This document shows positions 26,693 through 38,705 of a stretch of DNA of 64,000 nt, piece by piece. The translations under genes were made by a program, and so were the position numbers. Numbering within the stretch: the stretch's first letter is position 1; every line of letters begins with the position of its first letter. The notes under the pieces were generated by a model. It was not told where the DNA came from, ran no database searches, and was given only the letters and a program-made list of their open reading frames with translations. The stretch covers positions 186,001 to 250,000 of the forward strand of contig NTMA01000064.1 of NCBI GenBank assembly GCA_002917075.1, in the 5' to 3' direction. This DNA is from Hawksworthiomyces lignivorus. Its lineage: Eukaryota; Ascomycota; Sordariomycetes; Ophiostomatales; Ophiostomataceae.

Positions 26693-27746
26693 TGCGCTCG
26701 AAGTTGTTGTCCAACGGACAGATTTTCCACAGAACTAAACTGCGACAGAAGAGTGTTGTGTTCAGCAAGAGGGGTAGTTGACCTAACAAGAATTTGTATC
26801 GATAAAGCTCATAACGACAAGCCGCTTCAGCCGCGCGGGATTGCTTCTCTTGAGTTCACTCTCCTTGTTGCGATCCATAGACAATTTCCATATTGCATCC
26901 AGTGAACATGACAAAGGGTGGTTAGAATCACACCTCTCACACTCGGCTCATCTTCCAGCGAGAGAGGTACTGCGGGATTTAGCTTGTAGTCGCTAGGGAG
27001 GCTTCCACGGCAAATGATGATTGAGGCTTTTGAAAGGACCAAGTTTTTGTAGTTCACTAACGAAACTTGCGCACTTCCTCCCCTGCAAATTGAGCTGTTA
27101 GCCGAAGTGATTTATTTCCTTTTACAACCCCAATAGGAAGAGTCTGTCGGAACTTCTGGAAATCTGACAGCGCGTGGATCTCTCTGAACGGCAATAAAAA
27201 AAGTATTCATTAAGCTTTCCTCATCCTCCGTGCACATGGGCAACCTAGAGTCCCCACCTTTCCAAATTCCATGGCATCCTGCTCAGAATAGTGAGCTAGC
27301 CGAATCTAGTCTTTGCACTACCAGCCTCGTCGCTTCCCCCGCCAGACTAAAGTGGTTAATTAGCGGCTGCTGGTTGTGGTCAGAGTAAGATTGAACGGGG
27401 AGAAAACACTCGCTCCCCGCCAAAAATTGGGACCTCCGCAGACACGACATTGCCCCGAGTAGACGTACATTTACCACGCGTTCAGTTTTGGATTATCGGG
27501 TCTTCTAGCGCCGAGTGCAAATTCAACGATCCCGCGGCAATCCTTGCACCGCGAGTTTGGCTGGGAAAAGTTGTGAATCTGGGGTACCCCAGGTTTCCCG
27601 TACAGAAGCCACGCCATTCTTACAGACTTAAGTCTTCCCCGGCTTCAAAAATCATATATATATTCTTTGGGACGTCCCTAACATCGCGGTTGGAGCTTTA
27701 AGACATCAAAAGGAGTTCTTAAAGCCATGCGCCGACATCCGCAAAT
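26693..27746. promoter_or_regulatory. Divergent promoter region of rhamnosidase and sugar transporter
   Basis: This 1,054-bp region separates the two divergent start codons. It carries a perfect 14-bp palindrome (separate entry), a further GCGGGG match on the minus strand near 27413-27419, and a TATA-like atatatata run at about 27653-27663, some 85-95 nt upstream of the transporter start. Confidence 0.55.
27579..27592. promoter_or_regulatory. Perfect palindrome CTGGGGTACCCCAG (candidate CreA double site)
   Basis: Each half, CTGGGG, matches the CreA/Cre1 carbon-catabolite repressor consensus SYGGRG, and the two are back to back in inverted orientation 155 bp upstream of the transporter start. 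A role in glucose repression of the rhamnoside genes is inferred. Confidence 0.45.
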
Positions 27747-29683
27747 ATGACAGTCCACTCACCCAGGCTCGCTCTTCGTGAGTCATTCAACTTGAAGTTG
27801 ACCATTGCAGTTTCTTTAATTGCTTTCTCGCAATTTAATTTTGGATTCGACCAGCAAGGATTTGCCGCAACACAAGCTATGGACGACTTTGACCAAAGAT
27901 TTGGCACGTACAACGCAGCTCAGAAGACCTGGGTTCTCGAGCCCGTATGGCTGTCGCTCTTCAACTCGCTACCTTACATCGGATTTGTATTCGGTATGTG
28001 GCTGGCCCACCTCCTTCCCGACGAGCAAACTATATTTGGATATTGACGTTTAAGTAGGCCTTGTCCTTGGAAGCTCAGTCAGCAAGCGCTTCGGCCGACG
28101 AATGTGCATGTTCTCAATGAGCTGCTGGGCTATCGTCTGCGCTATCATCATCGTCACGTCTAAATACCGAAATCAAATCATGGCCGGGCGTGTCCTGAAC
28201 TGTACGCAGAGTCTCGCATGTACACAAATACAAACTGACAGCGACAGGCTAACGCAGAGAAAACAAACAAAAAAAAAAAAAAACAGACATCTATGTCGGC
28301 ATGGAACTCGCAGTGGTACCTATCTACCAGTCAGAGATTGTCCCTGCGCAGGCACGAGGTTTCGTTGTAGCGACATACCAGGCCAGCCTTGTAGTGAGCA
28401 TAATCCGGATACCCTGGTATGAGTGCTGTTTTGCTAATTCTTTGTCCCAAGTTCGGTTCCTTGTTAATGAATTTAATATGCCGGGGCACGAGCACCATCC
28501 AAGGAAAGGCGTCGTGGCAGATTCCAATTGGGTTATTCGTCGTCATCCCCACGACGGTAGCTGGACTTATATGGTTTCTCCCAGAAGTGAGTAAGAGCGA
28601 ACATTGCACAGATATATGGCAGTTGTGTGCTGACTTTCAACTGGTAGTCTCCGCGTTGGCTTGCCACAAAAGGCCGCCACGATGAGGGTCTCAAAGCCTT
28701 AATGGAATTTCGGAAGGGAAAATTTACAGAGGAGCAAATTGAGACCGAGTACGCAATCATCAAGTCATCTGCATCTGCCTCCATGGATACCGAGAAGGGC
28801 AGATTTTTTGATCAGTTCAACAGGATTAACTGCATGCGAACTTTCATTATCATCATGGTCAACTTTTTCCTTCAGGCTAGCGGCCAACTTTTTATGACCA
28901 TCTACGGTGCCGTCTACGTGAAATCTCTAGGCACAATCAATCCTTTTAACATCACGATTGCTACATCTGTCATTAATCTCAGCTTCGGCGTGCTAGCCAT
29001 GTTCATGATTGAGAAGATAGGACGAAGGTGCGTGGTCTGTCATGCCCAATTGTGGCGAAATGTGCTTGTCTACTAAGCTAAGGATTCAGGCGCCTTCTCA
29101 TGATCGGCGGCGTTATTCAGTTCGTGGCCTTACTCGCCATGGCCGCTCTTGGAACCGTCACTCCGTCTACCACCGCCATCAAGGCAGCCATAGTGGCTTT
29201 GATGCTCGTCTTCGCTGTCGGCTTCTCTAGCGGCTGGGCACCCATTGTCCACTCCCTTAGTGCCGAGCTTCCGAGCCAGCCACTTCGAGACATGAGTTAT
29301 CGAACGGGTTCCGCGGTCAATGTGGTCATGCAGTAAGCAAAATCCTATATAGATAGCTAGGGAACTATATAAAGACGTCGGTTTCTAACTTCATTGAACT
29401 TAACAGATTTATAGTAGCATTTATTCTGCCTTACCTCTTATACGCGCCGTATGCTGCCCTCAACTCCAAGGTCGGATTCATTTTCGGGTCCTTCGCAGGT
29501 TTATCAGTCATCTTTGCATATTTTTTTGTACCTGAAGTCCGCGGAAGATCACTGGAGGAGATCGACAAACTATTCGTTTCAAATGTCCCGCTCAGACAGT
29601 TTAGGCATGCAAACTTAACTATCGACGCGGAAACTGCAGAGGGTCGTTCTAAGATGACAGAAATTCATGTAGAAAATGTTTAA
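27747..29683 (+). CDS. MFS sugar porter (maltose/alpha-glucoside-permease-like)
   Basis: This plasma-membrane sugar/H+ symporter has 12 expected helices. The model is join(27747..27993, 28058..28201, 28287..28393, 28452..28586, 28648..29027, 29090..29332, 29407..29683), giving 510 residues. Sugar-porter landmarks appear only after splicing: KRFGRRMCM (loop 2-3), YVGMELAVVPIYQSEIVPAQARG (helix 4), WFLPESPRWLATKGRHDEGL (the PESPRWL motif crosses an intron), EKIGRRRLLM (loop 8-9) and VPEVRGRSLEEIDKLF at the C-terminus. Intron 2 contains a ~15-nt A run before its acceptor. With intracellular rhamnosidase and sulfatase next door it probably imports a glycoside or rhamnose (inference); family membership alone does not fix the substrate. 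Confidence 0.88.
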
Positions 29684-30025
29684 ATGATTTACATTGCGAC
29701 TAATAAAGATAAGGCGCTTTTCCTATAATTTAGAGCACTGAACATCTAGACAAGTGGTTTTCGCATTCATTCTATGTACTACTAGTGCGACCATAGTTGT
29801 TACGTGTAAGAAATACTCTAGAAGTAGTTATATTAGTGTACTTGGGCTTTTGGTACAGTGGGGAGCAAATACTTGAAAGGGGGTATCTTAAACAACACTT
29901 CAATGGGAGAAGAAGCTTTATTAATAGAAATTCATGAGTATAAACATCTAGGATCAAATAGAGAATTCTTGCCTCTTTAAGTTGTGTTGACTCTTGCTTT
30001 AATGGTATTACTCCATAGTGCTCTG

Positions 30026-30058
30026 TTTTTTTTTGGGGGGGGGGTGGGGGGGGGTTGG
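30026..30058 (+). repeat. T9 then interrupted G20 homopolymer tract
   Basis: Nine T are followed by ten G, one T, nine G, then TTGG. The G runs could form a quadruplex. Length in the assembly may be unreliable. Confidence 0.7.
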
Positions 30059-30728
30059 CTATGGTATATCTTGAGGATTCTAGCGGGTATTTCTACGCTG
30101 CCCTATCTCTTCCTCCTCTTTTTTTAGTACTTCAATATTTTCTTTTTTACAACAAAGCTTTATACGGTATTACACACGAAGGAATAAGGATGAATCATGT
30201 TCACTCTATATAAGACTGGGTTCTGTCCTAAGGACCTGAAGGATAGGAGAAGACTCGGTCGTTACGTTTGTCTAAACCATAGGCTTACATAAATCTATTA
30301 ACTAATAATTTATTAAACTACAAGCTACCCCGCTTATCGCACATTGATATACTCTTTCAAGTTCTTATGGAACGTTAACTTTACGAAGCTTGATTAACTT
30401 CCAGTGACCCTGTGTCTTAAACTGTTTTCTGGTAGATTTTTTCTGGCAAACTTTTTTTTTAGTAGACTTCTTCTCTAGTAATATACTTAAGCAGTGGCCA
30501 ACAGTAAGAGTACATTAGCTTTAACATCCTTTAACTTTTTCCACAGAGATCTGTACAAAAACCGACTAAGGTAGTCTAGATAAAAGCTATAGTATACCAG
30601 GCACGTGCGCGTCATACAGCAGCGAGCCTATAGAGCACCGACCGTTGTTGAGCTGGTACTTAATCATTATAGTCACCTGACGTATTTCATGCACCTACTA
30701 TATGCATAAACCTAAAATACTGTGGGTT

Positions 30729-31161
30729 TGTCAAATTTTTTATGGCTCAATAGAGGTATAAAAGTTAGTTCTGTATTTTCACCGTCAGACGGTGGTTACC
30801 CTCGAGGTCTCTAAACCGTTGGGCTGGGTGTGTGCTGAATGGGTGTGCGTGCGCCTTTTTTGAAAGCTCTCCCATATGAAAATTCAGCCAGGCTTTCGCT
30901 TTTTTAGGTTAAATATGGTGTTTTCCCAAAGTCTGACTACCATGAGGTCGGAGCCGCTATGAGGATCAGAAAATTCTCTCCTTACCTACACTAGTGGCAT
31001 CTCTTTAGAAGGCTTGGTTACTGAATTACTGAATATAATCTATTGCTTCTTAAATTCACACTTCTATCAAAGGCTTGAAGGCCTTCTGGCTGAATATCAT
31101 TAGTGCCCACACCGCTGTGCACTTTGCTGTCTTACTAGCTGGGTAGCCTAGTAATTCAACA
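30729..31161 (-). repeat. Dispersed ~435-bp repeat, copy 2 (inverted relative to copy 1)
   Basis: In reverse complement it begins TGTTGAATTACTAGG and ends AATTTGACA, aligned end to end with 17026-17461. Both copies share the internal stretch TAGACGGT-like hairpin region, the CTCGAGGGT segment and the CACAGCGGTGTGGGCACTAA segment. No target-site duplication is visible (gggtt before, gatgt after). The two copies enclose the regulator-sulfatase-rhamnosidase-transporter module. Confidence 0.7.
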
Positions 31162-32377
31162 GATGTCTTTACACTAGCGATACCACCAGTCCTTGTGACC
31201 AATTTGGTAGTTAAAGACAACAAGGTTACAAAGTGCTATAAGAATAGGTTTACTGTCGTGAAGAAATAACAAGAAGCCAGCATTCAAGTGTAAAGAAAGT
31301 TTTATAGCGAGCAGCGGAAAATAAAAAAATGACACATTAGAGGAGCGACATCAAAGCGATGAGTGTGATCAATAGAAGGAAAGGCGAAGGAGGCAACGCG
31401 AGGATCCTCACAGAGAGACAATGGCAAGAAGAAAAAGGAGGAGGTGGTGGTGGAAAAGACAGGGGCCTAGGAAAAAAAATCAAAGCACTGCCATGAAAAG
31501 GCGGCAAGAAGAAGAAAATGAAAAGAAGGGAAAGAAGTCTAGAGTACAAGAGAGAGACGTCGAGAAAAGAAGAGCTGTATTTATATGCGGTCGTCAAGGA
31601 GGCTGTGAGGGCGGGGCCAATCAGCAACCAGCTTGTAGCCCCATATTTCCCGATTGGGAAAGCCGCCCACTCAGGCGGCCACAACAACATGTCCAAACTT
31701 GCAACAGAAGCAGCCTACTTTAGGACGGAGCCTAGTGTTTTTTTTTTTTTTGTTTGAGAGAGAGAAAATAGCAACCAATAAAATATTATAGCTTGCGTGT
31801 TATTGAAGAATTTTCTGAGTACATGATGTGACCTGTCGTCAAGTCGATGCAGTTGCGTAGGTGCGGCGTGAAGGTCGGATATGCGCGTCGAGAGACGCCA
31901 AAACCCGAGTCCCATTTGCTCACATCCACGATCGCAATTGTGTCTAAACTAGCATCGGTTTTCGGCGCTGAAGCGTGGCTGTTTGTTGGTAGGGAGATTG
32001 CGATCCAATGCTCGTAAAATATCCATCGAGGCCTTTTCCATACAGAATTAAAGAGCCCATTTTGGTCCATACTTTAGACTGCACCCCTTCCATCACATTC
32101 ATGGTGCCGTTTTTTCATTGAGGGTGGAATAAGATCATTCACATCATCTACGCAGTTTATTTTTAAATTATAGACGTAATGAGACGCAATAGATATGCTT
32201 ACTGAAAGTAGATCACTAACAGAATAATAAAGACTAATGGAGAGTGTGATATCTTAACGGTTAAGTTTACAAGCAGTAAAGACCATCATCGGTGGATAAA
32301 GCCATATTTGTGGACTACTTAATTTCATGCTACGTTATCATACTATTTTCATTGCAATCAATTTTGTATAAATTTCA

Positions 32378-33477
32378 TCAATCTGCGTTTATTGTAACTC
32401 CTTGGAGTGTGAGAAGCCGGCCACCTTCGACACGGACCACCTTACCATCCATAAACGCGCCAGCCTTACTAGACAACCACAGCGCTGTTCCCACCATATC
32501 CTCATCATTACCAGCACGCTTGGCTGGCGCATCGGCTGCCAATGCTAGGTTTCCCTGTGGGCCATTCATGGACATACCTGACGGAACGAGGCCAGGCGAC
32601 ATAGCGTTGACACGAATATAGTAGTCAGAAAACTCGGCCGCCAGAATGCGCACCAAGTGGTCAACAGCTGCCTTGGACGTCTGGTAGCAGGGTACGAATT
32701 GGTTGTTATGCACGCTTGCGGGACTGGAAAACAGTATGACGCTACCGCGGCCACCGCCTCTCTTAGTCGCTGCGCCGAGCAACCCAATCAGACCAGCCGT
32801 CAGGAAATAAGGTGCCAGCACATTAACACGAAAAGCATGCTCCCAGCCTTGGTAAGGACATGACAGCGTAGCGGCCTCCAGCTGCTGCAAACTGTCCCCA
32901 TGACTGTAACTAATAGTGTTCATATGGCGAACTGCAGCACAATGGATGAGGACGTCAAGGGCAGCTGCAGTCCGTTCTGTCATAGCAGCCTTGACATGAT
33001 CTACAACGTTACGAACGCCAGTCTCAGTGGATAAATCGCCATGAATGCTGTTTGCGAAGTAGGGAGGCAGGTTAGCTACTCAAGTAACCATTGAAGGGAG
33101 TAGGTTGTCTGAAGAATAAGGAAACCTTGGCTTGTGGTGGATATACGAACGTGATGATAGTGGGTTGACTTCGCGGTGATGACGACGACAAAGTAATTCC
33201 TTCCAGCTCGACTTTGGCCATCTTCAGGGCCTCCTCGTTGATATCGATCAAGATTGTGTTGGCACCATTGGCAGCAAACCCCCGAGCAAGCATTAGGCCA
33301 ATGCCGTTGGCTGATAGGTCAGCATCATAGCCTTCGACATCTATGAGGCATCGAGAATGATAAAATCATATCGAATTCAAAAGATAGCCTGGGAGTATCA
33401 TTCATACCTCCTCCGGTTATAGCGACCCAGTAGCCGGCCACGTCAAACAAATTGCTGGCGAGAAGAGACGACGTCAT
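32378..33477 (-). CDS. Short-chain dehydrogenase/reductase (SDR)
   Basis: This is a classical SDR, an NAD(P)-dependent oxidoreductase of unknown substrate. The model is complement(join(32378..33047, 33151..33310, 33408..33477)), giving 299 residues. Intron 1 splits the coenzyme motif; splicing gives VAITGGANGIGLMLARGFA. The catalytic residues are Ser in FSSPASV and Tyr198/Lys202 in CYQTSKAAV, followed by INVSPG-like RVNAMSPGLVPSGM and the C-terminal MDGKVVRVEGG. The gene is divergent from the P450 but separated by 954 bp. A role in oxidising an alcohol formed by the neighbouring oxygenases is possible but unproven. Confidence 0.87.
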
Positions 33478-34431
33478 TGTGAAGTTGCAGTTCCAAGTTT
33501 GTAATGACAATTGAAGACGAGGACGCCACACGGCATGTAGACTAGTCGAGCGGCAATTCCTTTTATTCTGGTTAAATCATTCATTGTGTTTGCCAATCAT
33601 TGAGTGCTTTGGCCTAGCTAATTGAGAATACGACTCTGTCTCGTAAGAGAAAAGTCATTTCGGAGATGCGCGATAGATATTACTCTAAGTGTGGTTTGCG
33701 CCGATAGCAGTAGTGGCATCATATTCTAAGTAAAAATATGAAAATGATAGCTACGCTAACACGGTTTGGTGGAGAGAAGAGGTCTAGTAGCCCAAAAGAT
33801 AACGTCCCAGCAATACGGGCGAGTGGACAGCCGCAGTGACTTAGCGACATCTCATGGGATCAACCCTTGACGACGATCCGCATGTTATTAACTTCCTCGC
33901 AGCCGTTAAGCTGTTTTTCATATAAGAGGGAGCCGCTGAATAACAAAATAACTGGCTGGCTGATAGCGCGATTTAGGGCTCCCACGACGGTGATTTCCGA
34001 GCGGGTCCACCATGCCATCGTTTTGAAGGTTCCTCCGAGGCTGATCTACCCACTACTGGCCGCAAGACTGCCTCCAGCCACATACATTTTCATCATTTAG
34101 TTGTGTATGTGTGTGAAACATCATGCGTTCCTTTATTATTCGTGTTCTATAGTACTTGGTGCATAACACCGATGCTAGAGGATGAAATATGGTAAGGTCC
34201 GTCTCGTCGTAAAATGTGACATCGCTCTCTTGTATCTCCTTACAAACTCCTGTTCTATCTCAGGAAGCAGTATTGCCGTATGCTGTATAGGAAGTTCGTC
34301 TCCTTAACCTAAACATTTCTCACTTCACCACTTATGATCAGCCTCCCCGCATCTCTCGTCTCTTCTATTGCCTATTTTGGCGACTCTTTCTTCACTCATC
34401 CTTTACTACTAACGTATCGCTTCTAGATACA
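33478..34431. promoter_or_regulatory. Intergenic region between divergent SDR and P450
   Basis: This 954-bp region contains the promoters of both genes. It has a CT-rich stretch with many TCTC/TTCT units just before the P450 start (34350-34430), common in fungal promoters. No repeat or RNA gene is seen. Confidence 0.45.
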
Positions 34432-36265
34432 ATGTACTGCAATCTCGGGCTCTCATGGCCCATGTGGTCTAAGAGTTTTCTCACTCTGGGTGTGGTGGCT
34501 GCTGTAGTAGCTATTCTCGTGTTCATTTACTTGCAGTTCTTCTACGTCGATTTCCCAACCATCAAAGACATCCCAGAGATCCCGGGGGCCGACCTCTTGG
34601 CCGGTCACATGCGCCAGTTAGGCAACGACCATGCCACCACAGCGGAACAGTGGGCACTGCGATACAACTGGCCGGTTTTCCAGATTCGGATGGGCCAGCG
34701 CCGGGCCATTGTGTTGAATTCGTTTGAGAGCGCGCGCGAGTTCATCATTCGGAACCAGTCGGCGACGCTGGACCGACCGTGGTTCCACACCTTTCATGGC
34801 GTCGTATCGGCAACATCAGCAGCAACAATCGGAACTAGTCCATGGAACGAGCATACGAAGAAACAGCGGCGCATTGTGGGTTCTCTGACTACGGGGCCTT
34901 CCATCCAGAAGCTAAGCCGGATGCTAGACCTCGAAACGTGTGCAATGGTGTCATCGCTCTATCGTGATAGCAGCAAGGGCGACGCCGACATTATGCCGCA
35001 CATCTACGAGAAGCGCGTGTCGCTTAACATCATGACCATGTTCTGCTATGGAACACGGTTCGCATCCGTCCAGCACCCAATGTTGTTACAGATCCTGTCA
35101 GATGCGAGTAAGATCGCCAGGTTCCGCTCGACGCACGCTACCACAGCCGACTTTGTCCCTCACCTGCGCTATCTGAAGAAGGGCAAGCGGGCAACTGAGG
35201 CCGTTGATGTTCGCAACCGCCGCGACAAGTGGCTGGCGGTCATGCTAGACTCTGTACGCCAGAATCTCAAAGGTAGCAGCTGTGGCGGCAGTGGCGATAG
35301 CAGGCCGGAGAACAAAACGGGTGCGCGCATGACAGTTGCCGAGTTGCTGTTGACAGATAGCCAGGAGGGGTTGACGACTCGTATGTATCTTCCTTCTAAC
35401 CGTATCACCAAAGTAACTAATCTATCAAATTACAAAAGTTTACTCACAAGTTGACAGTTGATGTGAAAACAATCCTGGGTGGTCTCATGTCGGGCGGCTT
35501 TGAAACGGTCTATTCAACAGCTATCATCACCGTCGGCGTGCTGTCTACGCCGGAAGGGCAGTTGATTCAGGAGCGAGCCTACACAGACATTATGAGCCAC
35601 TACAGCACCAAAGAGGAGGCTTTTTCTATGTGCGTTAAAGAAGAAAAATCGGAGTACGTGTGTGGACTTGTCAAAGAAGCCCTGAGGTTCTATCCTCCTC
35701 TAAAGTTGCTGCCAGCACGGCAAACATACAAGAGCTTTGCGTATCAAGGAGCGGTTATTCCGAAGGGTGTTCTAGTATATATGAACGCTCAATCTATTAA
35801 TAGAGGTATATTCGCCTTCTCTGCCCTTCAGACTTATCCTCTCACATCTAACCTCTTCCTTCCTTAACCACTTTAGATAAATCAGTATACGGTGAAGATG
35901 CAGATCAGTTTCGGCCAGAGCGCTGGGTAGAAAACAAGGGAAGAGTGCCGCCTCCGTATCATTTTGCATTTGGTGCTGGTGCGCGCATGTGTACAGCCGT
36001 CAACTTTTCCAACCGTGTGCTGTACGCTATGTTTTTACGGCTGATAGTTGCTTTCAAGATCACCGAAAGCAAGACACAACCGGTGAATACGCACTACGTG
36101 CACTACAAGGAAGATCCTACGGCTTCAAATGCCATCCCGTCTGAATTTATGGTTCGTCTTACTCCTCGAGATAAAACGGCTCTGGAGGGTTGTTTTGAGA
36201 CGTCACAAAAGAATACCGAAGGCATAACGTCTGGTGATTCTGTGGAAGTATTCAAGTGTGACTAA
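34432..36265 (+). CDS. Cytochrome P450, CYP504 (phenylacetate hydroxylase)-like
   Basis: This ER-anchored monooxygenase has the model join(34432..35380, 35458..35805, 35877..36265), giving 561 residues. An N-terminal helix (residues about 15-37) is the membrane anchor. The segments IPEIPGADLLAGH, NQSATLDRPWFHTFHGV and ATIGTSPWNE are characteristic of the CYP504/PhacA type that 2-hydroxylates phenylacetate on the way to homogentisate. The I-helix oxygen motif is GGFET, the ExxR motif is KEALRFYPP, FRPERW follows, and the heme ligand is Cys471 in FAFGAGARMC. About 90 residues follow the heme cysteine, with a tail of low conservation. The subfamily and substrate remain inference. Phenol-hydroxylase-like and salicylate-hydroxylase-like flavoproteins further right fit aromatic catabolism. 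Confidence 0.88.
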
Positions 36266-36563
36266 AACCATCAATATGTACTTTGTGTGAAAAAGGCTAA
36301 GAACATCAACTGGAAATCTCAATGGAACTTGCAAATTAGGGAAAAAAATAATTGGAAATTAGAGACATAGAATTACATATAACAAGAACTATTACGTTAT
36401 CATTCATATTATATACCATTGAAGTAAAAGTTATTTGTAGGTAGACCACATATTCACTCGCGGCACTGGAATGGCTAACCATGAGAATTGCCTTGCAAAT
36501 CCAACCCTCGTTCATCCTATGCATGGATTAATATAGTTTTCCTCGGTACCTTGGCTGCTTATT

Positions 36564-37930
36564 CTAACACATGCCCTGAGGCTTTCCATCCTTCTTCCAA
36601 ATCATAGCATCCTTCATGATAAAGCTCACTTCTCGCAGAGCCCTCTTCGTCTTGACGGGGTCCTGCTCCACCGCGATAATATCGGCCTGCAGGCCTTCTT
36701 CAAACCAGCCAAACCGCCGCCCGCACAGATCGCCACCGCATGCCTCCCATCCACCTACAGTGCACGCTTCTAGCACGTCTTCTGCAGGTATGCCCGCTTC
36801 GATCATAAGCTCCAGTTCCCGTACGTTGTCCCCGTGGGGATACGTCCCGGTGTCCCCGCCGCAGGCGAGCCGGACGCCCAGGTCGAACGCGCGCTTGACC
36901 TGTGGTAGAATCTCATCGAACCGCTTAGCGTGCAGCTTCTCGGCCACTGCCAGCGTGGGAACGTAGATGGTGCGCTTTGCAGCCATACGCCGAAACAGTT
37001 CATCGGTTACGACATAGCCGTGCTCGAGCGTGTGGGCCCCAGCATCAACGGCAGCCAGCGCGCCTTCGAGAGTACAGCAGTGCGCTGCAACAGGGCAGCG
37101 TGCAAGTGCAGCCTCCGCAACGATCATACGCATCTCCTCGTCGGAGAATACTAAGTAGTCCGGATTAGGTTCGCGGGGCGGGTGCAGTACACTAGGCACA
37201 TAGGGATGCTGGACAGCGGGTGGGGATCGCATGATACGGCGACGGTAGTCGGCAAAGAACTTGACAATATCGGCTCCTGCGGCGATGCGGCGGCGGACAG
37301 CCTGGCGACATTGTTCAGGCCCATCAACGGCATCGGCGCTCGGCGGCAGGCAGTGGCCGCCCCCGGCATTTTCGGTGCGGCACTCAAAGGCGCCTGTGCT
37401 GGCCAGCACGCGAGTGGCAACGAACAAGCGGGGACCCGGGGTCAGTCCGCGGGCGATCGCATCGCGCAAGTTGGCATCGCACTCCTGCATGCCCTCGGAG
37501 CCAAGGTCACGGTATGTAGTGTATCCAGAGAGTAGAGCAGTTCGACAGTGGTTTACGGCACGAACGACGCGCTCAGTCATGCTCTCGTCCCGCTTTTGCT
37601 TCAGAGCGCCTGCCTCGCTGATCACCACGCATCAGCATGTCTTGCATGTTCAATTCACCGCGGCACCGAGGGGATAATTAGTTGAACATACTCATATGAA
37701 TGGAGAAACACATGAGTGTGGGCGTCTACGAGCCCAGGAAGTACGTATTTTCCCCGGAGATCAACATCACCGGGACGCAGGAGGTCAGAGGATAAAGACT
37801 CATCCTTGTCGCGCTCAAACACGCGGACGATGAGGCCACTGCTAGTGTCGACAGTGATAGAGACATTGTGGCGGGCCTGTTTGAGCTTAGGATCAAACAA
37901 CCAGGATGTGTGAACAGTGTATTGACTCAT
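36564..37930 (-). CDS. Metal-dependent amidohydrolase (imidazolonepropionase/prolidase-like)
   Basis: This TIM-barrel hydrolase is expected to cleave an amide or related C-N bond using a divalent metal centre. The model is complement(join(36564..37617, 37692..37930)), giving 430 residues. Metal ligands visible are His-x-His in GLVDAHTHVF, the bridging Lys in GADIVKFF, His in PVAAHC, His in HTLEHGYV and the catalytic Asp in CGGDTG; the set is complete. The intron was placed to join LHSY to DEAGALKQKRDESMTERV, a conserved family stretch; a nearer acceptor breaks the frame. It lacks a signal peptide. The family includes Xaa-Pro dipeptidases, ochratoxinase-type hydrolases and others, so the substrate is not predicted. 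It is one of four C-N hydrolases in this part of the window. Confidence 0.87.
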
Positions 37931-38181
37931 GTTGAACAGACATTCGGCATGCAGCTTGACAAGGACTGCCAGCTGACCGAAATATTTGATAGCGATGCGA
38001 GACTGCCTGGCAAGGTATGTTCTTTGCCTCTTGGGTTTCCTAACACACGATATCTTCTCTCGATGTTATCTTAGTCCAGGATAGCCAAGTCATTATCGTC
38101 TCCATCAAGTTTCCGGTCAAATAGCATTTGTGAAGTATAGTCCGTTCCTATCTTGGTGGTATCCAAGTTACCAGTGTTAGA

Positions 38182-38514
38182 ATGCGGTTGAATCCGTTGC
38201 CATGGCTGGATCCGACGCGGATCGCCGAAGGCGAGGCGCGGGGTGTGATATTAGTCCATTGACTTGGAGAAAGCTATTCCCGGGTGCTACTTCGATGTAC
38301 TGGGGAAGGGATACCAAAATTTCAAGCTTATCTACGTCCTGTTTGGCATCGCTGCCGTTGCAATCGGTCTTTACTGTATATACATTCGGTACCTTAACCA
38401 AATAAAGCAACTGTGCTAAAGAGCATTAGTTATGAGGACAGCAAGCCCATTGACAGCGAGGAGCTCTTCGACCTGGCAGACAAGCAGCAATCACGCTTTG
38501 TGAATTCATTTTAG
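38182..38514 (+). pseudogene. Probable remnant of a membrane-protein gene (C-terminal fragment)
   Basis: Protein-like sequence appears in pieces: LNPLPWLDPTRIAEGEARG (38185-38241), then in another frame DLEKAIPGCYFDVLGKGYQN followed by a hydrophobic helix (IYVLFGIAAVAIGLYCIYI), then across a possible 41-nt intron (38389-38429) YEDSKPIDSEELFDLADKQQ and a stop at 38512. The first frame change is not explained by an intron. No start or N-terminal part is seen upstream. I do not recognise the family; the helix plus acidic tail suggests the C-terminus of a transporter or other membrane protein. Confidence 0.35.
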
Positions 38515-38705
38515 GACTATGTAATGAGCCCCCTATCTTATGACTAAATATGACAGCCTGCAAAAGCAATGCCTAGTAATATTCAAGCGAGTGCCATCCA
38601 GTTGGGATTTTCTAGTTGGTCCGGTAGGATTTTCGTTTGGATTCGAAAACAGAGCCTACAGATTAAAGACGTAATGCACTCTATATGTACACATCTGATT
38701 GTTCA

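Larger units (their letters stand above)
29684..32377. other. Long gene-poor AT-rich region
   Basis: This 2.7-kb region has repeat copy 2 at 30729-31161 and a T/G homopolymer tract at 30026-30058 (listed separately), purine-rich low-complexity sequence at 31375-31600, and a 94-codon minus-strand open frame at 31786-32070 with no recognisable family, which I do not call as a gene. No transposase or reverse transcriptase is seen. Confidence 0.55.

Noticed and set aside
31337..31757. Open reading frames on both strands in purine-rich DNA
   Set aside because: The translations are low-complexity Lys/Arg/Glu on one strand and Ser/Pro/Leu on the other, which is expected from purine-rich sequence and not from a gene.
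31786..32070. 94-codon minus-strand open frame (contains DVSKWDSGFGVSR)
   Set aside because: No recognised family, no plausible splice partners nearby, and it lies in an AT-rich, repeat-containing region. It could be a gene fragment but I cannot support it.
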